From contig NZ_CP029008.1 in the NCBI RefSeq assembly GCF_024585165.1, forward strand, positions 4,917,501-4,981,500: a stretch of DNA of 64,000 nucleotides, given 5' to 3'. The notes under the pieces were generated by a model that saw nothing but the letters and a program-made list of their open reading frames with translations, was not told the DNA's origin and did no database searches. This DNA comes from Bradyrhizobium sp. WBOS07 (GTDB lineage: Bacteria > Pseudomonadota > Alphaproteobacteria > Rhizobiales > Xanthobacteraceae). The position numbers and the translations under genes were made by a program. Below, piece after piece: positions 9,320-17,450 of this stretch (its first letter is position 1; each line of letters begins with the position of its first letter).

Positions 9320-9394
9320 ATGAACGGAATTATCTATATCATCGGCCTGATCGTCGTGATTGCTGCGGTGCTCTCGTTCTTCGGCCTGCGCTGA
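9320..9394 (+). CDS. 24-aa single-span membrane peptide
   Basis: A very short reading frame encoding a 24-residue peptide beginning MNGIIYIIGLIVV and ending SFFGLR. Nearly the entire peptide is one hydrophobic membrane helix. A purine-rich ribosome-binding region (GAGGGAGCTGAGCT) stands directly upstream of ATG 9320. The composition (Ile, Val, Leu, a terminal Arg) is that of a real membrane peptide and not random GC-rich sequence. I believe similar peptides occur in other Bradyrhizobium genomes, but this is from memory and unchecked. Function unknown. Confidence 0.6.
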   Translation: MNGIIYIIGLIVVIAAVLSFFGLR

Positions 9395-9449
9395 TTGTTG
9401 ATTGGGCGCGGGGAGGCCGTGCAGGGTCGCCGGCCAAATCTTCGACGCC

Positions 9450-9719
9450 TCACCGCGTCCCCACCCAGACCGCCACCGGCAGCGTGACCGCCGCCAGCAG
9501 CGCCACCGCGCCCGCGACCGGGTTCACCAGCCGCTGATACTGCACCGCGAAGATGTAGGTATTAGCGCCGGTCGGCATGGCCGCGAACAGCACGATCACG
9601 CCGGCGGCGATCGGTGGCAGGTCGAGCAGTCTGGCCAGCACGAAGGCGGCCACCGGCATGGCCGCCAGCTCGAGCGCGCACATCACCGGGATACTCAAAG
9701 CCAGCTTGTCCGACGCCAC
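9450..9719 (-). pseudogene. Degraded 3' copy of an AEC-family transporter gene
   Basis: The 89-residue frame aligns almost throughout to the last 80 or so residues of the intact AEC transporter at 10498-11442 (shared ARLLDLPPIAAGV, VLFAAMPTGAN, YIFAVQYQRLVNPV). It lacks the N-terminal two thirds and has lost about five residues in the last helix (VALLAAV against VALGTLLAAA). The DNA is roughly 90% identical by eye. It is therefore a partial duplication and not a separate gene. It has the same orientation as the intact gene and the tenA gene lies between the two copies. Confidence 0.8.
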
Positions 9720-9798
9720 CGTAGCTCCTCCGTTCGCAATGCGCTATCGGTAGCGAGCCAACGACGTGTGTTGGACAAGCAAGCAGGCGGAAAAGATC

Positions 9799-10473
9799 GT
9801 GAGTTTTTTCGAGCGTCTCAAGACGGCCGCGTCCACTGAGTGGCGAGCCTATACGGAGCATCCCTTCACGAACGGATTGGCGGACGGCTCGCTTCCCGAA
9901 GCGGCGTTTCGTCACTACCTCGTTCAGGACTATTTGTTCCTCATCGAGTTTGCTCGCGCGTACGCGCTCGCGGTCTACAAGTCGCCCAGGCTTGCCGACA
10001 TGCGTGAAGCCACGGCCGGCCTTTCGGCCATCCTTGATGTCGAGATGAACCTGCATGTGAAGCTCTGTGCCGAATGGGGCCTGTCCCCGAGCGACCTTGA
10101 ACAAGCTCCTCCGGCGGCCGAGATGCTGGCCTATACGCGCTACGTGTTGGACGCGGGAATGCGCGGCGATCTGCTGGCGCTCAAGGTCGCGCTTGCGCCT
10201 TGCGTGATCGGGTACGCGGAGATCGCAACGCGGCTGGCGTCGCGGCCGCAAGCTGACGCCGCGACGAATGCCTATCGCGTCTGGATCAACGAATATGCCG
10301 GCGTGCCGTACCAGGAGGTCGCGGCCAAAGCGCGGACGCATATGGAGCATCTCGCAGATCTCTACGCCACGCCGGCCCGCGAGGCCGAGCTGATTGCGAT
10401 CTTCAAGGAAGCCACCCGCCTGGAGGCAGACTTCTGGGAGATGGCTTGGCGCGCCGGCCGGGCTGTCGCATAG
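9799..10473 (+). CDS. tenA: TenA-family aminopyrimidine hydrolase / thiaminase II
   Basis: A TenA protein of about 224 aa, of the class with an active-site cysteine. It hydrolyses aminopyrimidine products of thiamine breakdown so the pyrimidine can be salvaged. Visible are FFERLKTAASTEWRAYTEHPF at the start, the aspartate in RHYLVQDYLFL, the catalytic cysteine in LAPCVIGYAEI and the C-terminal glutamate in EADFWEMAW. GTG 9799 is chosen as start; a GTG at 9766 would add 11 residues. No other thiamine genes are near. It is wedged between an AEC transporter and a duplicated piece of that transporter, which suggests it was brought in by a rearrangement. Confidence 0.88.
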   Translation: MSFFERLKTAASTEWRAYTEHPFTNGLADGSLPEAAFRHYLVQDYLFLIEFARAYALAVYKSPRLADMREATAGLSAILDVEMNLHVKLCAEWGLSPSDLEQAPPAAEMLAYTRYVLDAGMRGDLLALKVALAPCVIGYAEIATRLASRPQADAATNAYRVWINEYAGVPYQEVAAKARTHMEHLADLYATPAREAELIAIFKEATRLEADFWEMAWRAGRAVA

Positions 10474-10497
10474 CGGTGTCGGCAAACGACGGGCCGC

Positions 10498-11442
10498 CTA
10501 CTTCCCTCCCGCCACCACCCACACCACCACCGGCAGCGTCGCCGCCGCCAGCAGCGTGCCCAGCGCCACCGCGCCCGACACCGGGTTCACCAGTCGCTGA
10601 TACTGCACCGCGAAGATGTAGGCGTTGGCGCCGGTCGGCATGGCCGCGAACAGCACGACGACGCCGGCGGCGATCGGTGGCAGGTCGAGCAGTCTGGCCA
10701 GCACGAACGCCGCGGCCGGCATGGCGAGCAGCTTGAGCGCGCACATCACCAGGATGCTCAGCTTCTCGCCCTTCACCTCGAAGCGGAACAAATTGATGCC
10801 GAGCGCGATCAGTGCGGTCGGCGAGCCCGCCTGTGCCAAGAGCTCGATGGTGCGGTCGACGACGGGGGTGAGGCCGAGTCCCGTGAAGCGCCAGATCACG
10901 CCGAAGCCGATCGCGAGCATCAGCGGATTGCGGGCAAGGTCGGCCAGAACGGGATAGATCACCGACAGCGCCGAGCCCGTTCGCTTGCGGCTGACCAGCT
11001 CCATCTGCAGGATGCCGCAGAGCCAGAGCAGCGGCGTGTTCACCGACAGGATCAGCGCCATCGGCCCCGCCGCCTCGTTGCCGAGCGCGGAGAGCACCAG
11101 CGGGATGCCGAGCATCACGATGTTGCCGTAGACCGAGCCGATCGCGAACACGACGCCGTCTTCGCTGCTGCCGCGCCGCGCGCGCAGCAGCGCGGAGATT
11201 GCGAGCGCCGCGATCCAGGTCAGGGCGAGCGCGCCGTAATAGGCGCTCCACATCCGGTAAGGGCTGACGTCGGGGAATTCCGAGACGACGATGGTGCGGA
11301 AGAGCAGGGCGGGGATCGCGATGCTGAAGGCGAACTCGCTGATGCCCTTGTGCGCGCTGTCGGAGACGAAGCGAAACAGCACCGCGGCATAGCCGGCGGC
11401 GATCAGCGCAAACACCGGCGCGACGATCAGAAGCGTGGCCAT
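10498..11442 (-). CDS. AEC-family transporter (auxin efflux carrier / malonate transporter type)
   Basis: A 314-aa inner-membrane carrier with about ten predicted helices in two bundles, typical of the AEC family, which moves organic acids. It opens MATLLIVAPVFALIAAGY and contains the family-typical GNIVMLGIPLVL and FAAMPTGANAYIFA. The start lies 6 bp after the stop of the CitE-like gene, so the CoA-transferase, lyase and transporter genes form one operon. The context suggests import of the organic acid that the other two enzymes process. A second, broken copy of its 3' end is at 9450-9719. Confidence 0.88.
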   Translation of the reverse strand: MATLLIVAPVFALIAAGYAAVLFRFVSDSAHKGISEFAFSIAIPALLFRTIVVSEFPDVSPYRMWSAYYGALALTWIAALAISALLRARRGSSEDGVVFAIGSVYGNIVMLGIPLVLSALGNEAAGPMALILSVNTPLLWLCGILQMELVSRKRTGSALSVIYPVLADLARNPLMLAIGFGVIWRFTGLGLTPVVDRTIELLAQAGSPTALIALGINLFRFEVKGEKLSILVMCALKLLAMPAAAFVLARLLDLPPIAAGVVVLFAAMPTGANAYIFAVQYQRLVNPVSGAVALGTLLAAATLPVVVWVVAGGK

Positions 11443-11448
11443 GTGCGT

Positions 11449-12372
11449 TTAAGATCCTAGCGCGATGATCCGGCGCGCCATGCGCACATTGGCATAGTCG
11501 ATCATCTTGCCGTCCAGCGTCACCGCGCCCTGGCCGTTTGCCTCCGCCTGCTCCATGGCCTCGACGATCCGCCGCGCCTGTTCCAGCTCCGCGGCCGACG
11601 GCACGAAGGCGCGCAGCGTCGGCTCGATCTGGTCGGGATGGATGACCTGCTTGCCGTCGAACCCCATCACTGCTGCCTTTTGCGCGCTGCCTTCGGTCAG
11701 CCTTTCATCGCGGAACGCGCCGCAGGGGCCGTCGATGGCGAGGAGGCTGCGTGCGCGAGCGGCGACCAGCAGGCGCATCATGGGATAGGCGAACAGGTCG
11801 AGCGGCGCCGTGGCATAGCCGCTTTGCGCCGATCCGACGTGGCGGTAGCCGTCCGGCGACACGCCGATATCGGAGGTGCGGGCGCCGATCGAGGCCGCGA
11901 AGTCGCCGACGCCGAGATGCAGCGCGGCGACGCTGTCATGGCAGGCGGCGAGCGCATCGACATTGACGAGGCCGAGCGCGGTCTCGATCAGCAATTCCAG
12001 CGTAACAGGCGTGGCGCGATCCGGCGCGGCCGCGCGCAAGCGATCGGCAATCGCAACGATGTCGCTCGCGCGCTCCGCCTTCGGCACGATCAAGGCATCC
12101 AGCCGCGGCAGCGCCGCCAGCGCGCGGATTTCCTCCGCGATGAACGGGCTGTCGACGGCGTTGATCCTGACCGTGACGCGCTTGTTGCCCCAGTCGAGCG
12201 CGGCGAGGGCTTGCACGGCCTCGCCAAGCGCAAGGCTCTTCTCGGACGGCGGCACCGCGTCCTCGAGGTCCATGAACACCGCATCCGCCATCGAGGCCGC
12301 AGCCTTGGCGACGAGACGGGCGCGATGCGCGGGGACGGCGAGATAGGCCCGCGTGGGCCGCTGCTGCGCCAT
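11449..12372 (-). CDS. CitE-like CoA ester lyase (HpcH/HpaI aldolase family)
   Basis: A protein of about 307 aa of the citrate lyase beta / malyl-CoA lyase family, which cleaves or forms C-C bonds in acyl-CoA thioesters with Mg2+. Motifs include DAVFMDLEDAVPPSEK near residue 33, VRINAVDSPF, LIVPKAE, LELLIETALGL, LHLGVGDFAAS and FDGKQVIHPDQI. ATG 12372 is selected because AAGGAG sits 8 bp upstream; GTG 12378 has no room for it. It starts at the stop of the CoA-transferase gene. Together they may activate a dicarboxylate as its CoA ester and split it, but the substrate is inferred only from context. Confidence 0.88.
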   Translation of the reverse strand: MAQQRPTRAYLAVPAHRARLVAKAAASMADAVFMDLEDAVPPSEKSLALGEAVQALAALDWGNKRVTVRINAVDSPFIAEEIRALAALPRLDALIVPKAERASDIVAIADRLRAAAPDRATPVTLELLIETALGLVNVDALAACHDSVAALHLGVGDFAASIGARTSDIGVSPDGYRHVGSAQSGYATAPLDLFAYPMMRLLVAARARSLLAIDGPCGAFRDERLTEGSAQKAAVMGFDGKQVIHPDQIEPTLRAFVPSAAELEQARRIVEAMEQAEANGQGAVTLDGKMIDYANVRMARRIIALGS

Positions 12373-12374
12373 CG

Positions 12375-13541
12375 TCACGGCTCCTTCACCAGGCCGAGTT
12401 CACTGATGATGGCCGCGTTGTGCTGCCCCACGTCCGGCACCGGATCCATCCGCGGCTTCAGGCCGGGAATGGTCAGCGCGGGCAGGAAGCTCATCACCGG
12501 CCCGCACGGCGATCCCACGCTTTGCACGCGCGAGCGCGCATGAAGCTGCTCGTGCGCCAGAAACGCCTCGACCGAGTTCAGATGCGCGTTGGCAACCCCG
12601 GCCTCGTCGAGCAGCCGCAGTACTGCCTCGCCGGTCATCGCGGCAAAGTGCTGCTCGATATGCGCCTGCAGCTCGTCGCGGTTCTGCATCCGCAGCGGAT
12701 TGGTGAGGAAGCGCAGGTCGTCGGCGAAATCGGCATCGCCGAGCACGATGCGGCACAGCGAGCGCCATTCCCGGTCGTTCTGGATGCCGAAGAAGACGGT
12801 CGCGCCGTCGCCGACCCGGAACGGGCCGTAAGGCGCGATCGTGGCGTGCCGGGCGCCGGTGCGCGGCAGCGGCCGGCCGGTGCTGTGGGTGTAGAAGGCG
12901 GGATAGCTCATCCAGTCCGTGATAGAATCGAACAGCGAGGCCTGGAACGCCGTGCCCTTGCCGGTCCGCTCGCGGCGGTACAGCGCCATCAGCACGCCGT
13001 TGAGGATGTACATGCCGGTGGCGATGTCGACCACGGAAAGCCCGACCTTGGCCGGCTCCGCCTCGGTGCCGTTGATGGCGAGCACGCCGGCCTCGCACTG
13101 GACCAGGAGGTCATAGGCCTTCTTGTCGCTGTAGGGGCCGCCGGGGCCATAGCCCGAGACGTCGCAGGCGATGATGCGCGGATACTTTTGGAGCAGCGAT
13201 GCCGCGTCGAGGCCGAGCCGCTCCGCCGCGCCCGGCGCGAGGTTCTGGATGAACACGTCGGCCTGCGGCAGCAGGGCGTCGAGCACCTTGCGGCCGTCCT
13301 CGCTCTTGATGTCGATGGCAAGGCTTTCCTTGGAGCGGTTGGTCCAGACGAACTGGCTCGACATGCCGTTCATCACGTGGTCGTAATCCCGGCAGAAATC
13401 CCCGCTGCCCGGCCGCTCGATCTTGATCACCCGCGCACCCCAATCCGCGAGGTGACGGCTCGCCAGCGGCGCCGCGATCGCCTGCTCCAGCGAGACCACC
13501 GTGACGCCCGACAGCGGCAGCTCCGCTTCGTTCCCTTCCAT
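12375..13541 (-). CDS. CaiB/BaiF family CoA-transferase (class III)
   Basis: A 388-aa class III CoA-transferase, moving CoA between organic acids. It starts MEGNEAELPLSGVTVVSLEQ at ATG 13541 behind GGAGAAGG; the longer frame upstream crosses the gene-free region. Motifs: ADWGARVIKIERPGSGDFCRDYD, FVWTNRSKESLAIDIKS, ACDVSGYGPGGPYSDKKAYD (including the active-site Asp region) and LFDSITDWMSYPAFY. First gene of the operon with the CitE-like lyase and the AEC transporter. The partner substrate is not determined. Confidence 0.92.
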   Translation of the reverse strand: MEGNEAELPLSGVTVVSLEQAIAAPLASRHLADWGARVIKIERPGSGDFCRDYDHVMNGMSSQFVWTNRSKESLAIDIKSEDGRKVLDALLPQADVFIQNLAPGAAERLGLDAASLLQKYPRIIACDVSGYGPGGPYSDKKAYDLLVQCEAGVLAINGTEAEPAKVGLSVVDIATGMYILNGVLMALYRRERTGKGTAFQASLFDSITDWMSYPAFYTHSTGRPLPRTGARHATIAPYGPFRVGDGATVFFGIQNDREWRSLCRIVLGDADFADDLRFLTNPLRMQNRDELQAHIEQHFAAMTGEAVLRLLDEAGVANAHLNSVEAFLAHEQLHARSRVQSVGSPCGPVMSFLPALTIPGLKPRMDPVPDVGQHNAAIISELGLVKEP

Positions 13542-13766
13542 GCAACCTTCTCCTCGCGTGCGCTTTTCGACCGGCGCAGGAGACAAGCCGGCCACCCCAC
13601 GCGCATCTTCTTGATGCTGCCATGATGCCCCTGTTTTGCCCGACAAGTCAAACAAGGCTTCGCTTAATCCTAAAAAATGTCGAGCGATTACCGTGACTTG
13701 GCTACTGTGCATGGGGTTGTTTTCGCAGTTTTTGTGGGAGGAGGCCGTCTTTCCCCGCGCGCAGCA

Positions 13767-13863
13767 GTCATCCTCCGCGAAGGCGGGGGATCCAGTACGC
13801 CGCAGCTTCTCGGGGAACGTCCGGAGTCTCTGGATACTGGGTCACCCGCCCTTCGCGGGTGAC
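13767..13863. repeat. REP-like palindrome, family B, in the 442-bp gap before the exported protein gene
   Basis: Outer GTCATCCTCCGCGAAGG and CTTCGCGGGTGAC with inner GATCCAGTA and TGGATACTGG; two opposed hairpins. A close relative is at 61919-62017. The rest of the gap (13542-13983) shows no gene. Confidence 0.75.
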
Positions 13864-13983
13864 AACAGCGCTGGAGGTGGCCTGTTGCCGAGACCGCACA
13901 GCTTGCGGCTTTCGCATCTCCCTCCGTTGCCAACGAACAGCGGTTCACCCACTATCCGCGCGACTCGACATGTGGGGGATTCG

Positions 13984-14328
13984 ATGCCGGCGCTTCGCTT
14001 CAAGACATCCTTGGCTGCTGCAACCCTCGCCATGGGCCTCGCCGTGCTGGTCCAGCCCGGCGCCGGCTTCGCCTACACCCAGGAGGAGCAGCAGGCCTGC
14101 ACGCCGGATGCGATGCGGCTGTGCGGCGAGTTCGTTCCGAACGTCGATGCCATCACCGCCTGCATGATCAGGAAGAAGACGCAGCTCTCGCCGCAATGCC
14201 GGGTGTTCTTCCGTCCCGGACCCGAGCCCGGCGAGCAGCGTGCCGGCAAGCCGACCAACATCGCGCCCAAAACCGCGAAGAAGAGCGCCAAGCCGGCGGC
14301 CAAGAAGAAGAAGACCAGCGACAGCTAA
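13984..14328 (+). CDS. Small exported protein with a four-cysteine domain and Lys-rich tail
   Basis: 114 aa. Residues 1-30 form a Sec signal peptide (MPALRFKTSLAAATLAMGLAV, predicted cleavage after GAGFA). The mature part has four cysteines in a compact block (QACTPDAMRLCGEFVPNVD, then ACMIRKK and PQCRVFF), and the tail is Lys/Ala-rich (AKKSAKPAAKKKK). The four-cysteine block recurs in many small exported proteins of Bradyrhizobium and relatives, none characterised as far as I know. The basic tail could bind nucleic acid, envelope polymer or acidic lipid. Function unknown; the existence of the gene is well supported. Confidence 0.8.
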   Translation: MPALRFKTSLAAATLAMGLAVLVQPGAGFAYTQEEQQACTPDAMRLCGEFVPNVDAITACMIRKKTQLSPQCRVFFRPGPEPGEQRAGKPTNIAPKTAKKSAKPAAKKKKTSDS

Positions 14329-14680
14329 CGCAGCGGCCGCGTTCCTGTTTCGAAACCTCGTAAGGTAACGGACTCCTTTTGTTCGCGCAGGGCGGCGCGG
14401 GCTTGCGGCATTGACGAGAAAGGCGCGACGGAAAAGAGTCGGAGACGGATATGCGCGGCGAGGTTGCATTCCGCTTTGATATCGAAGGAATGCTCAAAAA
14501 ACGCACACAACGCAGCGTCTGATGGCGGCTCGTGTCGCGCTTCGCACGTCGCAGTGTGACTCAAAAGCCAGCACGCCTTGTTATTTCGTGACCGCAGCGC
14601 AACTCTCGATAAATTTATCTTTCACGAATCAGCGCGGTGATTCATTTTCGCGGCCTGGGGTCAATCTGGAGGCCGAAGGT

Positions 14681-15358
14681 ATGAACGTTATTGTTTTTGC
14701 ATCGCGTAAAGGCGGCTCGGGCAAGAGTACCCTCGCCGCACATCTTGCCGCACAGATCAAGGCGAGCAAGCAGGTCATGCTCGTGGACGCGGACCCGCAG
14801 GGCTCGCTGACGCTGTGGCACAAGCTGCGCGGCACCAACGAACCGCCGATCAAGGCGGCCGTGAACTCCGTCAGCGGCATCGTCTCCGCTGCCAAGCGCG
14901 ACGGTTATGAATGGGTGTTGATCGACACGCCGCCGAACCTCTCGGCCGTGGTCGACGACGCGATCAAGAACGCCACCATGGTGGTGATTCCCGCCCGTCC
15001 CGGCGTGTTCGACGTCAACGCGGTGCAGGAGACCATCCAGATGTGCCGCGCCGCGCGCAAGCCCTATGCCGTCGTGCTCAACGGAGCGCCGGCCAAGCGC
15101 GACGAAGCCGAGAGCCCGATCGTCACCATCGCCCGCGAAGCCCTGGCGAAATTCCGTGCGCCGGTGTGGGGCGGCCAGATCACCAACCGTTCGGATCTGC
15201 TGATGGCGCTGAGCCACGGCGAGGGCGCGCGGGAGTATCAGGCCGAGAGCCGTGCGGCCCAGGAAATCGCAAGGCTGTGGGCGGCGATCGAGCGTTCAGT
15301 GAAGGCCATTCGCGGCACGGCGTCGGCGTCCGGCGCAATGCACAAGCAGGCAGCCTAA
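14681..15358 (+). CDS. ParA/MinD-family ATPase
   Basis: 225 aa. The N-terminus holds the deviant Walker A box KGGSGKST (residues 9-16), followed by MLVDADPQGSLTLWHKL and a Walker B-like VLIDTPPN. This is the P-loop ATPase family that positions chromosomes, plasmids or protein clusters. ATG 14681 is chosen because the protein then begins directly with the beta-strand before the P loop. There is no parB-like partner or plasmid gene here, so it is an orphan ParA. The 350-bp gap before it contains only a possible 23-codon frame (14451-14522, preceded by GGAG) that I do not trust. Confidence 0.88.
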   Translation: MNVIVFASRKGGSGKSTLAAHLAAQIKASKQVMLVDADPQGSLTLWHKLRGTNEPPIKAAVNSVSGIVSAAKRDGYEWVLIDTPPNLSAVVDDAIKNATMVVIPARPGVFDVNAVQETIQMCRAARKPYAVVLNGAPAKRDEAESPIVTIAREALAKFRAPVWGGQITNRSDLLMALSHGEGAREYQAESRAAQEIARLWAAIERSVKAIRGTASASGAMHKQAA

Positions 15359-15384
15359 TTTTTTATAAATCATTCCCCGGACGA

Positions 15385-15409
15385 AAAACGCGCGGTGTCC
15401 GCGCGTTTT
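15385..15409 (+). terminator. Intrinsic terminator after the parA-like gene
   Basis: AAAACGCGCGG and CCGCGCGTTTT pair around TGT; 27 bp after the stop. Symmetric, so it may act in both directions. Confidence 0.85.
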
Positions 15410-15429
15410 GCGTTTCTGGATGATGGGCC

Positions 15430-15513
15430 GTCATGCCCGGGCTTGTCCCGGGCATCCACGTTCTCGCCGTCATGTCGAAGTCCGTGGATGGCCGGGACAG
15501 GCCCGGCCATGAC
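15430..15513. repeat. REP-like palindrome, family C
   Basis: GTCATGCCCGGGCTTGTCCC and GGGCATCCAC are mirrored by GTGGATGGCCGGGACAGG and GGCCATGAC. Same outer GTCAT/ATGAC and inner ATCCA/TGGAT boxes as families A, B and D, with different stems. Confidence 0.78.
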
Positions 15514-15547
15514 GACGAGGAATGAGAGCTGAACTGCAAGCCGAAGC

Positions 15548-15694
15548 TTACGCCACCATCAGCATGTAGAACACGATGACCGGCGACAGCGTGAGGATCA
15601 CCGACCAGATGCCGACGGCCCAGAGAATGTCCTCGGTGGTGAAGCTCTGCTCGGTGGACAGCTTGCCGTATCCGGCGTCGAAATGCGACGCCAT
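15548..15694 (-). CDS. 48-aa single-span membrane protein (twin 1)
   Basis: A short frame beginning MASHFDAGYGKLSTEQ at ATG 15694; an in-frame GTG at 15712 would add MNSQNE. Residues 1-21 are polar, and the rest is one membrane helix with IWSVILTLSPVIVF. It matches the neighbouring 48-aa protein (15847-15993) at the pattern (I/F)W(S/A)V(I/M)L-L-PV--F, so the two are probably paralogues. No family recognised. The helix and length conservation argue that it is real. Confidence 0.65.
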   Translation of the reverse strand: MASHFDAGYGKLSTEQSFTTEDILWAVGIWSVILTLSPVIVFYMLMVA

Positions 15695-15846
15695 TTCATT
15701 CTGACTATTCACAATACGCCCCCGCGATTTCTTCGCTTATGGGCGTGAACGATACCCGGGATGTTTTAAGATTCCGGCTTGCAGGCTGCTGCGCATTTTG
15801 AACGCATTTGTGACGGCCGTTTAACCATCCGCGCGCGCTGCCGCCT

Positions 15847-15993
15847 TCAAGCCAGCCAGATCCGAAACAGCAGCACCGGCATCAGGCCGAGCATCACCGC
15901 CCAGAACCCGAACGACGAAACGACGAGAATTCCCTGCAAAAGATCGGCCGGCGCGAATTGCCGGGCGGCCGTCGGCCGGATGCGATGCCCCAT
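15847..15993 (-). CDS. 48-aa single-span membrane protein (twin 2)
   Basis: Begins MGHRIRPTAARQFAPADLL at ATG 15993, with AGAGGGGG seven bases upstream; an earlier ATG at 15999 is too close to that site. Basic N-terminus, then one membrane helix (FWAVMLGLMPVLLFRIW). Same length and helix signature as the gene 150 bp downstream on the same strand. Possibly a small subunit or modulator of a membrane complex, but no partner is encoded nearby. Confidence 0.62.
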   Translation of the reverse strand: MGHRIRPTAARQFAPADLLQGILVVSSFGFWAVMLGLMPVLLFRIWLA

Positions 15994-16107
15994 GATCATT
16001 CCCCCTCTGAGAAGCTCTTGGCGAGCAACGATAGGGACGGATGCGTAAACGAGACGTGGATGCGCCATGCGGCAGTCGCGAAGGGTGTTGGGGCGCGGTT
16101 AACCAAG

Positions 16108-16275
16108 GGAGGCGCGCTATCGCTCCCTCTCCCCCATTTTTTTACGGGAAGAGGGTTGGGGGGAGGGGCTGCCTCGGCAAACACGGTCAGAGTTGGACTC
16201 GCGGAGGCTCCCCCTCACCCGGGATTTTGCGTGCGCAAATTCCGGCCTCTCCCCGCAAGCGGGGAGAGGCGAACG
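16108..16275. repeat. Palindromic repeat with CTCTCCCC and CCCCTCACCC blocks
   Basis: CTCCCTCTCCCCCAT at the left and CCTCTCCCCGCAAGCGGGGAGAGG at the right (itself a perfect hairpin), with CTCCCCCTCACCCGG between. Related in layout to the repeats at 6866 and 30199. It occupies most of the gap between the small membrane protein and the DapA-family gene. Confidence 0.5.
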
Positions 16276-16281
16276 AAGCCG

Positions 16282-17190
16282 CTACGCCGCGATCTTCGCC
16301 CTCCGCTCGATCTCGCGATCGATCGCGGCGGCGAGCTCGCTGCTGACTTCCACCATCGGCAGGCGCACTTCGGGGCTGTCGATCAGGCCGCATCGCCACA
16401 GCCAGTACTTCGCCGGCGCCGGGCTCGGCTCGGTGAACAGCAGGCGCGTCAGCTCGGCAACCTCCTGCCAGCGCGCCTGCGCCGCCTCGTGGTTGCCGCG
16501 CTTGTGCTCGGCATAGACGGCCGCAAAGGTCGCGGTCTCGACATGCGCCGACAGCACGATGCCGCCGTCGGCGCCGTCGGTGAGCGCCTCGAAATAGTTT
16601 GCATCCTCGCCGGTGAGCACGCGGAATTGCTTCGGGCGGTCGCGCAGCAGCGCGATGGATTGCTCGCGGCTGGCGCCGCAATCCTTCAGGCCCACGATGT
16701 TCCTGTGCTCGGCGAGCCGCAGCATGGTCTGGTTGGTGATGTTCACCGAGGTGCGATAGGGAATGTTGTAGAGCGCGAGCGGCCACGCCGCGTGATCGGC
16801 CAGCGCCTCGAAATGCGCCAAGAGGCCGCGCTGTGAGGGCCGCACGTAATAGGGGCTCGCGATCAGATAACCGTCGATCGGCCAGTCCGCGGTCTCGTCG
16901 AGACGGTCCTGCAGCCGCGCGGTGTCGGCGCCCGACAGGCCAAGGCAGACCGGCAAGGTGTGGCGGCCGGCCGCCATCTCCTCGCTCACGACCGCGACGA
17001 GACGTTCGAGCTCGGCCTCGCGCAGCGTCATGCCTTCGCCGGAGGTCGCGCCCAGGACGAAGCCGTCGATGCCTTGCGCGCTGTAGTGCCGCGTCAGCCG
17101 CCGCAGCGACCGCTCGTCGAGGGCGCCGTTGTGGAACGGCGTCACCAGCGGCAACCACAGCCCGTGCAATTGTTCCTGTAGTCCAGTCAT
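16282..17190 (-). CDS. DapA-family (dihydrodipicolinate synthase-like) class I aldolase
   Basis: 302 aa; starts MTGLQEQLHGLWLPLVTPF at ATG 17190 behind GAAGGAG. A TIM-barrel lyase that forms a Schiff base on lysine: the lysine is in NIVGLKDCGAS, the proton-relay tyrosine in LALYNIPYRTSV, with the arginine that binds the substrate carboxylate retained. The phosphate/pyruvate loop reads GATSGEG instead of the GTTGE usual in true lysine-pathway enzymes. It may therefore be genuine DapA or one of the related keto-acid aldolases. Terminator-like hairpins lie in its leader. Confidence 0.85.
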   Translation of the reverse strand: MTGLQEQLHGLWLPLVTPFHNGALDERSLRRLTRHYSAQGIDGFVLGATSGEGMTLREAELERLVAVVSEEMAAGRHTLPVCLGLSGADTARLQDRLDETADWPIDGYLIASPYYVRPSQRGLLAHFEALADHAAWPLALYNIPYRTSVNITNQTMLRLAEHRNIVGLKDCGASREQSIALLRDRPKQFRVLTGEDANYFEALTDGADGGIVLSAHVETATFAAVYAEHKRGNHEAAQARWQEVAELTRLLFTEPSPAPAKYWLWRCGLIDSPEVRLPMVEVSSELAAAIDREIERRAKIAA

Positions 17191-17237
17191 GTTTCCATCT
17201 CCTTCTCGGGAAAAAGACCTGAGACGGAGGGCACATG

Positions 17238-17266
17238 AAAAAACCCCGTCCAGGCGGCGGGGTTTT
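17238..17266. terminator. Terminator-like hairpin upstream of the dapA-like gene
   Basis: AAAACCCCG and CGGGGTTTT around CCAGGCGG, with a run of six U on the minus-strand transcript, about 50 bp before the dapA-like start. It could terminate read-through or act as an attenuator. A further hairpin with a T tract lies at 17311-17340 on the + strand. The 460-bp gap 17191-17651 holds these elements and no convincing gene. Confidence 0.55.
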
Positions 17267-17450
17267 CGAAGATTTGCAGCGATGACGAAGCTTGCTAGTG
17301 CGCGCAAAAATCCGAGGCCCCGGGATGGGGGCCTTTTTTCGAGGCGACGGCCTCGAACGAGATTGCGCACGACTTCGTGATCATTGGCAAATGATGCGGG
17401 GTATGCGTGGAACTGTCAATACACGCGGAGGGCGAAGGCCGATCTGCACG

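Noticed and set aside
14451..14522. 23-codon frame preceded by GGAG upstream of the parA-like gene
   Set aside because: The translation is charged and featureless, and a chance ribosome-binding match is likely; not enough to call a gene.
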